A stretch of 64,000 nt of DNA from Phycisphaeraceae bacterium (GCA_019636755.1 JAHBWZ010000007.1:124001-188000), one strand, 5' to 3'. Positions 26,589 to 35,386 are shown, counted from the stretch's first letter. Numbers and translations: made by a program. Notes: generated by a model not told the origin, from the sequence alone.

Positions 26589-27452
26589 TCAGGGGTCCAG
26601 CACGAGTCGCACGCCGATGAAGCCGCCGTCGGCCAGCCACCAGACGCTCTTCGGGAACTGCGGGTCACTCGCGTTCCACGCCGGCGAGTCCGGCATGCGG
26701 GCACCCACCAGGAGTTCATGACGGCTGCAGCGATAGGAGCCGCCGCGCACGACACCGGTCCCGTCCGCGCCGACCGTCCACTCCGCCACGTTGCCGCAGA
26801 GGTCGGAAAGCCCCAGGAGGTCCGCCGCCCTCGCGCCGATCGGATGGGTCGTGTGCCCGGCGTTCTCCACGAACCATGCGTGATCCTTGAGGTTCTCCGC
26901 TGTGATTCCGGCGTGCGCGAACGCGTGTTCCCACTCCGCCTCGGTCGGGAGCCGGATCGCTTCGCCGGTCTTGGCGCTGAGCCACTCGCACAGCGCCTGC
27001 GCACCCTTGAAGGACATCGAGATCGCCGGGTAGCCGGTGCGACCGAAGCCTCGATCCATCGAGATGTAGGGCTTGCTGGGGCGGCTGACGGCATCCGCGT
27101 CCGGGTTCGAGTACTCGGGCTGATCGAGTCCGTACACGAAGGTGTCGTACAGCTCCCACGGCACTTCGGTCGCGCCGTAGAGGAAGGCGCCCTGCGCCGC
27201 AGTGACAGGGACGAATCGGAGCACGATCGCGGTCCCAGGGACGGCGATCTCCCGCGAAGCCGGCCGCGCGGGCGCTGCGACGACCGGGGTCGACGCGGAC
27301 GCCCGTGATGCCGGACTGCCGAGCTGCCCGCGGGCCGGTCCGCCTGACTGCGCACAGCCCACGAGGTACGCGAGAAGCCCGGGAATCAACCACAGCCCCG
27401 GGACAGCCCGCGTGCGCGGAATGCCGGGGTGAGAAAGGCGGGCGCGGTGCAC
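26589..27452 (-). CDS. SUMF1/formylglycine-generating-enzyme-fold lipoprotein
   Basis: 287 residues. The leader ends in lipobox YLVGC. The FGE-sulfatase domain is seen in EVPWELYDTFVYG, YPAISMSFKGAQALCEWLSAKTGEAIRLPTEAEWEHAF, LSDLCGNVAEWTVGADGTGVVRGGSY and GFIGVRLV. True formylglycine-generating enzymes use a Cys pair near the C-terminus; the expected pattern is not evident, so it is more likely a fold relative with a binding or other oxidative role. It heads the four-gene operon; TACCTT lies 7 bases before the GTG, pointing to a leaderless message. Confidence 0.86.
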   Translation of the reverse strand: MHRARLSHPGIPRTRAVPGLWLIPGLLAYLVGCAQSGGPARGQLGSPASRASASTPVVAAPARPASREIAVPGTAIVLRFVPVTAAQGAFLYGATEVPWELYDTFVYGLDQPEYSNPDADAVSRPSKPYISMDRGFGRTGYPAISMSFKGAQALCEWLSAKTGEAIRLPTEAEWEHAFAHAGITAENLKDHAWFVENAGHTTHPIGARAADLLGLSDLCGNVAEWTVGADGTGVVRGGSYRCSRHELLVGARMPDSPAWNASDPQFPKSVWWLADGGFIGVRLVLDP

Positions 27453-27459
27453 GGGTCAG

Positions 27460-27465
27460 AAGGTA
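27460..27465 (-). promoter_or_regulatory. -10 element of the SUMF1/Gfo operon (leaderless start)
   Basis: TACCTT on the reverse strand, 7 bases before the GTG at 27452. It lies back to back with the forward TAGCAT element at 27525. Confidence 0.4.
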
Positions 27466-27524
27466 CCGGTCGGATGGCCCCGCCCGCAAGCCTTCCCGAT
27501 GATCCGCATCGGAAGAATCCGCGA

Positions 27525-27530
27525 TAGCAT
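27525..27530 (+). promoter_or_regulatory. -10 element of the type III PKS operon (leaderless start)
   Basis: TAGCAT, 8 bases before the GTG at 27539. Confidence 0.45.
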
Positions 27531-27538
27531 CGCCCCCC

Positions 27539-28261
27539 GTGATCCCGCCGCCGCCATCACTGACCCGGCGTCACTTCGATCCGGAGTGGATGGACGAACC
27601 AGGCCTGGATCCCGTCCTGCTGGAGAGCGCGTACCGCGATCTCTCCCGCTTCGCGCTGTTCAGCCGGACCGTCATCCAGGTCGCCCGTCCGGTATTCCGC
27701 TTCGCGCGATCGACGCCGCGTCACGGCGCGCTGCGCCTGCTGGACCTCGGCACCGGGGGCGGTGACCTTGCCATCGGCCTTGCCCGGCGTCTGCGCGCTG
27801 GCGGGATCCAGGCCGAGATTCACGCCGCCGATCGCAATCCTCGCTCGCTCGCCCGCGCCACCGCGCGCGCCATGGAGGCAGACGTCCGCCTCCAGGTCCA
27901 CGCATATGACGCCGAACGCGACAGTCTGCCCGCGCGTCCGGATGTCGTCGTTTCCAGTCTCTTCCTTCACCACCTGACGGATGACGGTCTGGAGGCGCTC
28001 TTCCGCGCCATCCACGACTCCTCCGCGCAGCTGGCGGTGATGAATGATCTGCGTCGATCGCGGACCGGCCTGATCGTCGCATCATGCGTCGTCCGATTGA
28101 CCACACGGAATCCGGTCGTCCGCGCCGACGCACCGCAATCGGTCCGGGCCGCGCTCCGGCCCGCCGAGTTGCGCGACCTGGCGGCGCGGACCGGGCTCGG
28201 ACCGGTCACCGTGGGCCGCTGCTTCCCGTGGCGACAGCAGCTGCACTGGGTGCGACAATGA
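27539..28261 (+). CDS. Class I SAM-dependent methyltransferase of the PKS operon
   Basis: 240 residues. SAM-binding motif I is LRLLDLGTGGGDLAIGLA (about residues 64-81), followed by the acidic loop AADRNPRSL and VVVSSLFLHHLTDDG. The fold resembles UbiE/Coq5-type and small polyketide methyltransferases. Its stop overlaps the ATG of the FAD reductase (ATGA), which in turn overlaps the polyketide synthase. In the same gene order in other bacteria the methyltransferase is thought to methylate a polyketide product such as an alkylresorcinol or alkylpyrone; the acceptor here is inferred only. GTG start supported by the TAGCAT element. Confidence 0.86.
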   Translation: MIPPPPSLTRRHFDPEWMDEPGLDPVLLESAYRDLSRFALFSRTVIQVARPVFRFARSTPRHGALRLLDLGTGGGDLAIGLARRLRAGGIQAEIHAADRNPRSLARATARAMEADVRLQVHAYDAERDSLPARPDVVVSSLFLHHLTDDGLEALFRAIHDSSAQLAVMNDLRRSRTGLIVASCVVRLTTRNPVVRADAPQSVRAALRPAELRDLAARTGLGPVTVGRCFPWRQQLHWVRQ

Positions 28262-29511
28262 ACGACGACCTGCCAGGGAGTCACGGCACGGACGCGCCTC
28301 GCGGCGCCGGTCATGACGCATGGCCCGTGGTCATCATCGGCGCCGGACCGGCTGGTGCGACCGCCGCGCTGCTGCTTGCGCGCGCCGGCATCCCGGTGCT
28401 CCTCCTCGAACGTGCCCGACTGCCGCGCGGGAAGGTCTGTGGCGGCTGCCTGAACGGACGGGCGCTGGCGATGCTTGCGTCGCTCGGGATCGACGACTTC
28501 CCCCATGCGCCGCTGCACCGCCTGGACCTGCGCTGCGACGGCGCGTCGGCCGGGATGCCGCTGGCGCGATCGCTCGCGGTCGACCGCGCGGTGTTCGATG
28601 CCGTGCTCGTCCGACACGGCCGCGCCGCCGGCGTGGTCGTGCGGGATGGATGTTCCGCGACGGTGATCCGCCGGTCCCGCCCCGGGGCGGTGGTGCGATG
28701 TGTCTCCGACGAGGGGACGGCGTCACTCGTTCATGCCGGATGCGTGATCATCGCGACCGGACTGCCGCGCGGCGGCGCGCCTGGCACCTCCGGCACCTCC
28801 GGATCCGAGGCACGCGCGCGCCCGCGCGACCAGCCCGGACCACGCTCGATCCGCCGCGGCCTGTTCGGCGCAGGCACACGCCTGCCACCCGGGTCGATCG
28901 AGTTGCCGCCGGGTGTGCTGCGCCTCGTGTTCGATCGCCGCGGCTACGTCGGCTTCGCCGGGCTTGCGGACGGGGAGATCGATGTCGGTGCCGCACTCGA
29001 GCCCGCCGCCGCTCGCGCCGCCGGCGGCCCGGGACCGCTCGCCGCGGCCATCGTGCAGGCGGCACGGCGTTCCGGCGACGCACGAGCGGATGACATGCTG
29101 ACGGACGCGCGCTGGTCCGGCACACCGCGCCTTGCCCACCGCAATCCCGCACCTGCAGCGCCGTCCTGCTTCGTGATCGGCGATGCCGCGTGCTACTCGC
29201 AGCCGATCACGGGTGAGGGCATCGGCTGGGCGATGGCATCGGCCCACAGCGTCGCGGCCATCGCCGCCGACGCGGCCAGGTACGGTTGGACCCCGGCGCA
29301 CGGACGGCGGTGGACGGGCATGCAGCGACGGGCCGCACGTTCCATGTGGACCGCGTCGCTCCTTGGGACGCTCTTCCGGTCGCCGTGCGCCGGCCGGGCG
29401 CTCCTCGCCGTCACCGCGGCGGTTCCCGGCGTCGCCCGCGCCGTCCTCGATCACGTCGGTCGCGGCCCGCGCGATGCGCCCGGCGCGCCATGCCCGGTGC
29501 GGAGTGCATGA
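28258..29511 (+). CDS. FAD-dependent oxidoreductase (geranylgeranyl reductase-like)
   Basis: 417 residues. The dinucleotide-binding motif VVIIGAGPAGATAALLLARAG is at residues 24-44, then the family-specific RGKVCGGCLNGRAL. The late FAD motif CFVIGDAACYSQPITGEGIGWAM is typical of the geranylgeranyl reductase/tryptophan halogenase-like superfamily. In this operon it probably hydroxylates, reduces or oxidises a polyketide ring (inference). It is coupled at both ends by ATGA overlaps. The TSGTSGSEARARPRD stretch is a low-complexity insertion. Confidence 0.86.
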   Translation: MNDDLPGSHGTDAPRGAGHDAWPVVIIGAGPAGATAALLLARAGIPVLLLERARLPRGKVCGGCLNGRALAMLASLGIDDFPHAPLHRLDLRCDGASAGMPLARSLAVDRAVFDAVLVRHGRAAGVVVRDGCSATVIRRSRPGAVVRCVSDEGTASLVHAGCVIIATGLPRGGAPGTSGTSGSEARARPRDQPGPRSIRRGLFGAGTRLPPGSIELPPGVLRLVFDRRGYVGFAGLADGEIDVGAALEPAAARAAGGPGPLAAAIVQAARRSGDARADDMLTDARWSGTPRLAHRNPAPAAPSCFVIGDAACYSQPITGEGIGWAMASAHSVAAIAADAARYGWTPAHGRRWTGMQRRAARSMWTASLLGTLFRSPCAGRALLAVTAAVPGVARAVLDHVGRGPRDAPGAPCPVRSA

Positions 29512-30713
29512 GTCCCGCCGCCGGTCCCATCATCCTGCCGATCGCCACCAGCGTTCCGGCCCGGCGTGTCACCCAGGCGGAGGCCCTTGATCACGCGCTG
29601 CGTGTCCTGCCCGGCTCGAGCGCCAGGAGGCTCCGCGCGCTCTACCGGCGAAGCGGTGTCCTCCATCGCGCCATCGCCATTCCCGACGCAGACAGCGAGT
29701 ATCCGGGCGGCGTCCTCGCGCCACCCGGGCTCGCACCTTCGACGGGCGCGCGGATGGCGCTCTATGAGCGGTACATCGTTCCGCTCGGGTGCGATGCGGC
29801 GCGCGGTGCGTTGAAGGCCTCCGGGTTCGCGGCGCACGCTGTCACGCATGTCATCGTCGTCTCGTGCACCGGGTTCATGGCGCCCGGACTCGATGCGGCA
29901 CTCATCCGGGACCTGGGACTTCCCGCGTCGGTCCGCAGGCTGTCGATCGGGTTCATGGGGTGCCACGGCGCACTCAACGGCCTGCGCGCGGCGCATGACA
30001 GCGCGATCGCGGAGCCACGCGCGGTGGTTCTCGTGGTCTGCGCGGAACTCTGCTCCCTGCACTTCGCCGCAGAGCCGTCGGACGGCGGGCTCGTCGCCAA
30101 TGCACTCTTCGCGGACGGCGCCGCCGCAACGATCGTGTGCGGTGCCGACGCACGGGGCGGTGATGATCCGGGCCGCGAACGGCTCCCGAGGACGCATGGT
30201 CCGGCCAGGAACCCGCCCGGATGGAGACTCGTCGATACGCTCTCGCTGCTTCTTCCCGGGACCGGGTCGCTCATGGGATGGCGCATCGGCGACCTCGGCT
30301 TCGTCATGGAACTCTCTCGCGAGGTCCCCGATCACTTCGCGAGCATCCTGCACGCCGCGCTCAGGCCCTGGCTGGCCCGCCATGGTGTCACGGATGCGGC
30401 TCAGCTCGACTGGGCGGTCCACCCCGGCGGACCGCGAGTTCTCGAGGAGGTGGAGTCGGCCATGGCGCTGCCCGCGGCGCGCCTTGCGCCGTCGCGCCAC
30501 GTCCTGGCGGAGTGCGGCAACATGTCGTCACCGACCGTGCTGTTCATACTTCGCGCACTGACGGAGGGCGCCGCGCCACACCCGGACCATCCTGGCAGAC
30601 GGGTCCCGTCGCCGCGCGCCGTTCTCCTGGCGTTCGGTCCGGGCCTTGCGCTGGAGGCAATGCTGCTGGAGCGCGTGCACGACGGGAGCATCGAGCCGGA
30701 TGCCTCGCGATGA
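29508..30713 (+). CDS. Type III polyketide synthase (chalcone/stilbene synthase family)
   Basis: 401 residues. The catalytic triad is complete: Cys152 in IGFMGCHGALNGLR, His305 in DWAVHPGGPR and Asn338 in AECGNMSSPTVLF. The HVIVVSCTGFMAPGLDAALIRDLG block is the family signature. A starter acyl-CoA is extended with malonyl-CoA and cyclised to a resorcinol, pyrone or phloroglucinol. The neighbouring methyltransferase and FAD enzyme match the alkylresorcinol/alkylpyrone-type gene trio found in several bacterial phyla. The product is not determinable. After its stop begins a 1.4 kb non-coding repeat island. Confidence 0.93.
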   Translation: MSPAAGPIILPIATSVPARRVTQAEALDHALRVLPGSSARRLRALYRRSGVLHRAIAIPDADSEYPGGVLAPPGLAPSTGARMALYERYIVPLGCDAARGALKASGFAAHAVTHVIVVSCTGFMAPGLDAALIRDLGLPASVRRLSIGFMGCHGALNGLRAAHDSAIAEPRAVVLVVCAELCSLHFAAEPSDGGLVANALFADGAAATIVCGADARGGDDPGRERLPRTHGPARNPPGWRLVDTLSLLLPGTGSLMGWRIGDLGFVMELSREVPDHFASILHAALRPWLARHGVTDAAQLDWAVHPGGPRVLEEVESAMALPAARLAPSRHVLAECGNMSSPTVLFILRALTEGAAPHPDHPGRRVPSPRAVLLAFGPGLALEAMLLERVHDGSIEPDASR

Positions 30714-31299
30714 CCGACCTCGATGCAACGCGAGCGAGTCCGGACGAGGGCGGATCAAGGCGCATCCACCGCGGCGGAGCCAGCGCCGCCCGCGCGCCGT
30801 CGCGGGCGCCAGGCGCCATGGCCACTGCCACGGGATCCACGGCGGGCAGTCGGGCCGAGCCCGCCGCTGCGGCTGTCGTGTGCCCGGAGATCGGCGGCGG
30901 GACTGGGGTCGCCGGGTCCGCGCGCGGGGGCGCCGCCTGCGGACCCTGCCGGCGGCTGCCGCCGTCGTGGAGCGCCTGAGCCGCGCTTCATCGTCGGACC
31001 GCGGGACCGGGAGAACGATGGGCCGACTGCTCGATGCAGGCCCGGCCCCCCGACGCTCCGGATCCGCGCCGGATCGATCGCTGGATGCGCCGGAGCAATC
31101 GACCCCTGGTCCTGTTCCGGCCACCCGCGCCGGGCATGGACGAGTCGCCCCGCCGGGCGCCGGTGGAGGGCGACCCGGCTGGCGTGCCACCATCTCCGCC
31201 AACGCCGCCCGGTTCTGCACCGGGCGCGCAACGACGGATGCCGGCGATCCAGACGACGGCGCGGCGAGACAGCGCCGCGTAGGTCCGGGTGCCCGCGCA

Positions 31300-31500
31300 T
31301 GACAGGCACGCCGCCACGCTCGACCCCGGGGTGACAGGCACGCCGACCTCCGAGCCCGGGGTGCATGGCACGCCGCCACGCTCGACCCCGGGGTGACAGG
31401 CACGCCGACCTCCGAGCCCGGGGTGCATGGCACGCCGCCAGGCGCAGCCCGGGGTGACAGGCACGCCGACCTCCGGGCCCGGGTGCCTGGCACGCCGCCA
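31300..31500. repeat. Tandem GTGNNNGGCACGCC repeats (about 30-base period)
   Basis: Seven copies of a TGNNNGGCACGCC word. Clear copies start at 31331, 31361, 31393, 31423, 31454 and 31483, spaced 29-32 bases, with a partial one near 31300. Two alternating versions (GTGACAGGCACG and GTGCATGGCACG) make a composite unit of about 62 bases; the last copy is GTGCCTGGCACG. Each core GTGNNNGGCAC is a short imperfect palindrome. The intervening bases alternate between a CGACCTCCGAGCCCGG type and a CGCCACGCTCGACCCCGG type. Confidence 0.85.
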
Positions 31501-31520
31501 CGCGCCCCCGCGGCGGGCCG

Positions 31521-31624
31521 CCGCGGCTCAGCCCCAGGCTGGCGGGCACGATCGCGATATACGACCACGAGTCCACGTCCACGACCAGACCGCGGCTCAG
31601 CCCCAGGCTGGCGGGCACGATCGC
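31521..31624. repeat. 35-base direct repeat, two identical copies
   Basis: Copies at 31521-31555 and 31590-31624 are identical (CCGCGGCTCAGCCCCAGGCT...). They are 34 bases apart. The ends include GGGCACG, related to the GGCACG of the preceding array. Confidence 0.85.
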
Positions 31625-31706
31625 CTCGGGGGTGGGCAGGGCCCGCAGACCCACCCCCACTGAGGTCGGTCGCAGGCGCACGGCCCCATCGCGCGTGCCC
31701 GGTCCT

Positions 31707-31755
31707 GACACGCCACCCGCCTCGCCGGCACCGACACGCCACCCGCCTCGCCGGC
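31707..31755. repeat. 23-base direct repeat, two copies, 26-base period
   Basis: GACACGCCACCCGCCTCGCC... at 31707-31729 and 31733-31755 are identical over 23 bases, separated by ACC. They follow the other two repeat sets within 100 bases. Confidence 0.8.
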
Positions 31756-32122
31756 GCGGGGGCGCATCCAGCCTTCGTTCGCCGATCCCCTCGCCTGGCC
31801 TCCTGCCCTCGCGCGCACCCACCCCCGGCGTCGTCGCGCGGCCCGCGTGGACCGATCGCCACCAACGCGGCGCGGCGCCGACGTCGCGCCGACGACGGCT
31901 GGCGGCTGTCGAGCAACTCTGCGGGGCTCCGCGCGGCACGGGTCTGCGGAGACTCGCGCGCCGGATCTCGACATGCCTCCGCGCAGATGCCTGCGAATCT
32001 GCTTCGTGTCGTGCCAGGGTCGAAGGCATCAGCGCGTCGTTCGCCGTCGATGCCCCGACTCGGTCCGGCCCCGATCGACGGCCGCCTCGGCACCGTCGCG
32101 GATCGCGCCCGCAGGCGTCCGG

Positions 32123-32128
32123 TACCAT
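32123..32128 (+). promoter_or_regulatory. -10 element of the glycan-locus forward operon (leaderless start)
   Basis: TACCAT inside GGTACCATCC, 8 bases before the GTG at 32137. The same 10-base word is found upstream of the second DegT gene at 58280-58289. Confidence 0.5.
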
Positions 32129-32136
32129 CCGTCGGC

Positions 32137-33507
32137 GTGAGTCACACCGCGCCTGCATCGGCCTCGGGCCCCGGACATTCCGGCGGATCGACGCACCCCA
32201 TCGGTTCGGCGCCAACCTCACCAGGATCCGCATCAGGATCCGCGGCGGACGTGCCGCCACGCGTGATCCCGTTCGGCCGTCCGATGTTCGGCGACGCGGA
32301 ACGGCAGGCCGTACTCGACGTGCTGGCCGGCCCGACCCTCACCCACGGCCCGCGCGTCCGCGCATTCGAAGCGCGGTTCGCTGAGATCACCGGCGCGCCG
32401 CATGCCATCGCCGTCGGGTCGTGTACCGCGGGAATGGAACTCGTCTGGCGCTCGATCGGGCTCGGACCGGGCGACGAGGTGATTGTCTCCGCGCAGACCC
32501 ACGTCGCCACCGCGCACGCCGTCATCATGACGGGCGCCACGCCCGTCTTCGCCGACAGCGAACCGGTCACCGGCAACGTCGATCCCACGCTGCTGGAGTC
32601 GCTGGTCACGCCGCGGACGCGCGCGATCGCCGTCGTGCACTATCTCGGCCTGCCTGCGGACCTGGACGCCATCCGCAGCGTGGCCGGCCGGAACGGGCTC
32701 TTCCTCCTGGAGGACTGTGCGCTCTCGCTGGGCGGACGATATCGCGATGCGCATACGGGGCTCATCGGCGATGCCGGCTGCTTCTCGTTCTACCCCGTCA
32801 AGCACATCACCACCGGTGAGGGCGGGATGGTGATCACGCGCCACGCCGACCTCGCGCGCCGCATCGAGTCCATGCGGGCCTTCGGACTCGATCGAAGCGA
32901 TCCCGCCGCGCGCCGGCATCCGGGTGCCTACGACGTCGTCGGGCCGGGCGCGAACCACCGCATGGGAGAACTGGCGGGCGCTCTGGGACTCTGCCAGCTC
33001 GATCGGCTCGCGGACTTCCTGGCGCGCCGCAGTGCGAATGACGCGGTGCTCGTCGGTCGACTGCGACGGATCGCCGGGGAGACCGGCGCTCTCCGGGTAC
33101 TCGGGGACGGCAGCGACTCGGCAGGCTCCCACCCGCGGCACACCGACACAGTCGATGCGCCCGGTCGCGTGAACCGCGCGGCGCCGCCGGCGGAAGCCGA
33201 TCCCCGCCGACCGGCGCGCATCTGCCGATCGATCGTCCTCTCGGATCGACTGGTCCCGCAGCGCGATTCGATCATCATGGCACTGTCGGATGCCGGAATC
33301 GGCACCAGCGTGTATTACCCGCGACCGGTTCCCTGCTTCACCTGGTATCGACGGACGTTCGGCGATGGCCCCGCGGCACGCGTGCCCGTGGCGGCGGCGA
33401 TCAGCCGGGGAAGCATCGCCCTGCCGATCGGTCCGCACCTTGATTCCACGGACATGACCGCAATTGCCGATGCTCTTGGTTCCATCCTGTGCGGAACGAG
33501 GGCATGA
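32137..33507 (+). CDS. DegT/DnrJ/EryC1/StrS aminotransferase (sugar aminotransferase)
   Basis: 456 residues. It transfers an amino group from glutamate to a nucleotide-linked keto-sugar. The PLP lysine is Lys222 in CFSFYPVKHITTGEGGMV. Typical blocks are VIPFGRPMFGDAERQAVLDVL, HAIAVGSCTAGMELVW, AQTHVATAHAVIMTGATPVFAD and the C-terminal TSVYYPRPVPCF. The start is the GTG placed 8 bases after TACCAT; the first about 38 residues are Ala/Ser/Pro-rich, so the GTG at 32251 is an alternative. It is coupled by ATGA to an NAD-dependent epimerase and then a GNAT. Confidence 0.92.
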   Translation: MSHTAPASASGPGHSGGSTHPIGSAPTSPGSASGSAADVPPRVIPFGRPMFGDAERQAVLDVLAGPTLTHGPRVRAFEARFAEITGAPHAIAVGSCTAGMELVWRSIGLGPGDEVIVSAQTHVATAHAVIMTGATPVFADSEPVTGNVDPTLLESLVTPRTRAIAVVHYLGLPADLDAIRSVAGRNGLFLLEDCALSLGGRYRDAHTGLIGDAGCFSFYPVKHITTGEGGMVITRHADLARRIESMRAFGLDRSDPAARRHPGAYDVVGPGANHRMGELAGALGLCQLDRLADFLARRSANDAVLVGRLRRIAGETGALRVLGDGSDSAGSHPRHTDTVDAPGRVNRAAPPAEADPRRPARICRSIVLSDRLVPQRDSIIMALSDAGIGTSVYYPRPVPCFTWYRRTFGDGPAARVPVAAAISRGSIALPIGPHLDSTDMTAIADALGSILCGTRA

Positions 33508-34592
33508 CAGGCACATCTGCGGGAATCCCGACAGGTCGGCGGATCGCGCTCATCGGCGGGGCCGGATTCATCGGCCACCATCTCGCCCTTGCCCTGGCGC
33601 GCCGGGGTGACCGGGTCGCCATCGTCGATGGACTGGAGGTCAACAACCTGCTCGCCTTCGCCGCCACGCGCGACGCGCAGACGGCGAGCCGTCACGGTCC
33701 CGTCGCGATGATCCTGGAGCGGCTGGACTGCCTCGAGGCCGCGGGTGTACCGATCCACCTCCAGGATGCGCGGGATCTTCGGGGACTGGTCGCGACGCTG
33801 GCCGAGCTGGCTCCGCAGACCGTGGTGCACCTTGCCGGGATGTCGCATGCGGTCCGGGCCAACCGGGAGCCGCAGGCCGCCTTCGACCACACCCTGCTGA
33901 CGCTCCAGAACACGCTGCTGGCGCGGCCGGAAACCGTCGAGCACGTGATCTTCCTCTCCAGCAGCATGGTCTACGGAGATTTTCTCAACGGCACGGTGGC
34001 CGAGGACGATCCCCCCCACCCGATCGGCATCTACGGTGCGCTCAAGCTCGCGGGCGAGCACCTGCTTCGCGCCCACGGACAGGTGACCGGGCTGCCCTGG
34101 ACGATCGTCCGACCCTCGGCCCTGTACGGACCGCGCTGCGTCAGCCGTCGCGTGACACAGGTCTTCACGGAGCATGCCATCGACGGCCAGCCGCTCACCT
34201 GTGACGGCGACGGCAGCGACCGCCTGGACTTCACCTGTATCGACGATCTCATCGACGGCCTGCTCCGCGTCATCGACACCCCGGCGTCACATGGAGAGAC
34301 GTTCAACCTGACCTGCGGCGAGGGCCGGAGCGTCGGCGAACTCATCGGGATCCTGCGCGAGCGCTTCCCGGGACTCGCCGTGACGTACCGCGACCGCGAC
34401 CGGCTCATGCCGCATCGCGGCACGCTCTCCATCGAGCGCGCCCGGCGCGTGCTGGGCTACGCGCCGATGTGGCCGCTGGAGCGCGGCATTCCCTCGCTCA
34501 TCGACTGGTACCTGGCGCGGCGCGCCACCGACGATCCCGTCGGGCAGATCGGACGCGGTGCGGCCCATCCCGCCGTCGTGCGGCGCGCATGA
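33504..34592 (+). CDS. NAD-dependent epimerase/dehydratase (extended SDR)
   Basis: 362 residues. Nucleotide-binding motif IALIGGAGFIGHHLALALAR near residues 12-31. Catalytic YxxxK is Tyr177/Lys181 in IYGALKLAGE, with the Ser in IFLSSSMVYGD. The C-terminus has RVTQVFTEHAIDGQPLTCDGDG and the family's IDDLIDGLLRV. It would epimerise or dehydrate a nucleotide sugar for the aminotransferase step. Its start overlaps the upstream stop and its stop overlaps the GNAT start (ATGA both), so the three make one unit. Confidence 0.92.
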   Translation: MTGTSAGIPTGRRIALIGGAGFIGHHLALALARRGDRVAIVDGLEVNNLLAFAATRDAQTASRHGPVAMILERLDCLEAAGVPIHLQDARDLRGLVATLAELAPQTVVHLAGMSHAVRANREPQAAFDHTLLTLQNTLLARPETVEHVIFLSSSMVYGDFLNGTVAEDDPPHPIGIYGALKLAGEHLLRAHGQVTGLPWTIVRPSALYGPRCVSRRVTQVFTEHAIDGQPLTCDGDGSDRLDFTCIDDLIDGLLRVIDTPASHGETFNLTCGEGRSVGELIGILRERFPGLAVTYRDRDRLMPHRGTLSIERARRVLGYAPMWPLERGIPSLIDWYLARRATDDPVGQIGRGAAHPAVVRRA

Positions 34593-35386
34593 CGACGACC
34601 GACCCGACGCCTTCCCGACCGGTCCACGTGGATGCAGCGCCCGACGGACCCGGGAACCCGGACGTCCCGAGGCTGCGCCCGGATGCGTGGCTGACCGCCA
34701 CCCTCGGCATCCCGTGCCTGGTGGCCGAGGTGCACACCCGCGCGGCCGCCCGGATGCTTGCCGCCGTACTGCCGCTGCCCGGACCGCGGAGCTTTCTCAC
34801 GATCCAGGCGCCCGCGTGCACGCCGCAGGACCTGGCGCCCCTGCTGGCGAAGGGGGCGTTCATCGCCGATACGCGCGTCACGCTTTCCGGATCGATCACC
34901 CAGGGGCGCGCCCGGAGCGGACGCGATCCTCGGACTGCGGACGTCCGGCTGCGCGAGGCATGCGACCGCGATCGCACGGCCGTGTGCGACCTGGCCGCCG
35001 GCGTGTTCACCTGCTCCCGGTTCCACCGCGATCCGCGGCTGGGTCCCGAGGCAGGCGCACGGATCAAGCGTGCCTGGACGGACGCGTGGTTCACCGGCCA
35101 CCGGGGGGATGCGATGATCGTCGCGGAGGATGCGCACGGTCCCGCCGGCTTTCTGCTCGCCCTGCGCCTGGACGGCACGCTGGTCGTGGATCTCATCGCC
35201 GTCGCGCCGCATCGTCGCGGCTGCGGCATCGCCGGCGACATGACGCGTGCCGCTTCGGAGCATCTTCGCTGTCGCGCCGTCCGGCTCGGCACGCAGGCGG
35301 TCAACACCGCATCCATCCGCGCCGGCGAGTCGATGGGGCTGCACGTGGAGCGCACCATGCCCATCCTGCATGTGCATGGCACCTGA
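34589..35386 (+). CDS. GNAT-family acetyltransferase (sugar N-acetyltransferase-like)
   Basis: 265 residues. An N-terminal half with little similarity is followed by a GNAT domain: VRLREACDRDRTAVCDLA near residue 117 and the acetyl-CoA loop DLIAVAPHRRGCGIAGDMTRAA near 205-226, then AVRLGTQAVNTASIRAGESMGLHVER. The arrangement recalls TDP-fucosamine acetyltransferase WecD (inference). It probably acetylates the amino-sugar made by the aminotransferase two genes upstream. Start overlaps the epimerase stop (ATGA). Confidence 0.85.
   Translation: MTTTDPTPSRPVHVDAAPDGPGNPDVPRLRPDAWLTATLGIPCLVAEVHTRAAARMLAAVLPLPGPRSFLTIQAPACTPQDLAPLLAKGAFIADTRVTLSGSITQGRARSGRDPRTADVRLREACDRDRTAVCDLAAGVFTCSRFHRDPRLGPEAGARIKRAWTDAWFTGHRGDAMIVAEDAHGPAGFLLALRLDGTLVVDLIAVAPHRRGCGIAGDMTRAASEHLRCRAVRLGTQAVNTASIRAGESMGLHVERTMPILHVHGT

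Larger units (their letters stand above)
30714..32136. other. 1.4 kb non-coding island with short repeats
   Basis: No convincing gene. Long open frames on the reverse strand (30528-32093, 30755-32260) are Arg/Pro/Gly-rich, contain the repeats in translation and match no family. The region carries three repeat families listed separately and ends at the TACCAT promoter of the aminotransferase gene. From 30714 to about 31290 I see nothing specific. Confidence 0.6.

Noticed and set aside
31300-31755. CRISPR array
   Set aside because: The repeats vary in sequence, the intervening bases are themselves repeated rather than unique, and no cas gene is present.
31393-32136. Upstream extension of the first DegT gene
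   Set aside because: The open frame reaches back into the repeats; the TACCAT element 8 bases before the GTG at 32137 and the start of family similarity argue for the shorter protein.
30528-32260. Long reverse-strand open frames of about 500 codons in the repeat island
   Set aside because: They are Arg/Pro/Gly-rich, have no start context, translate the DNA repeats into peptide repeats, and run into the neighbouring genes on the other strand.
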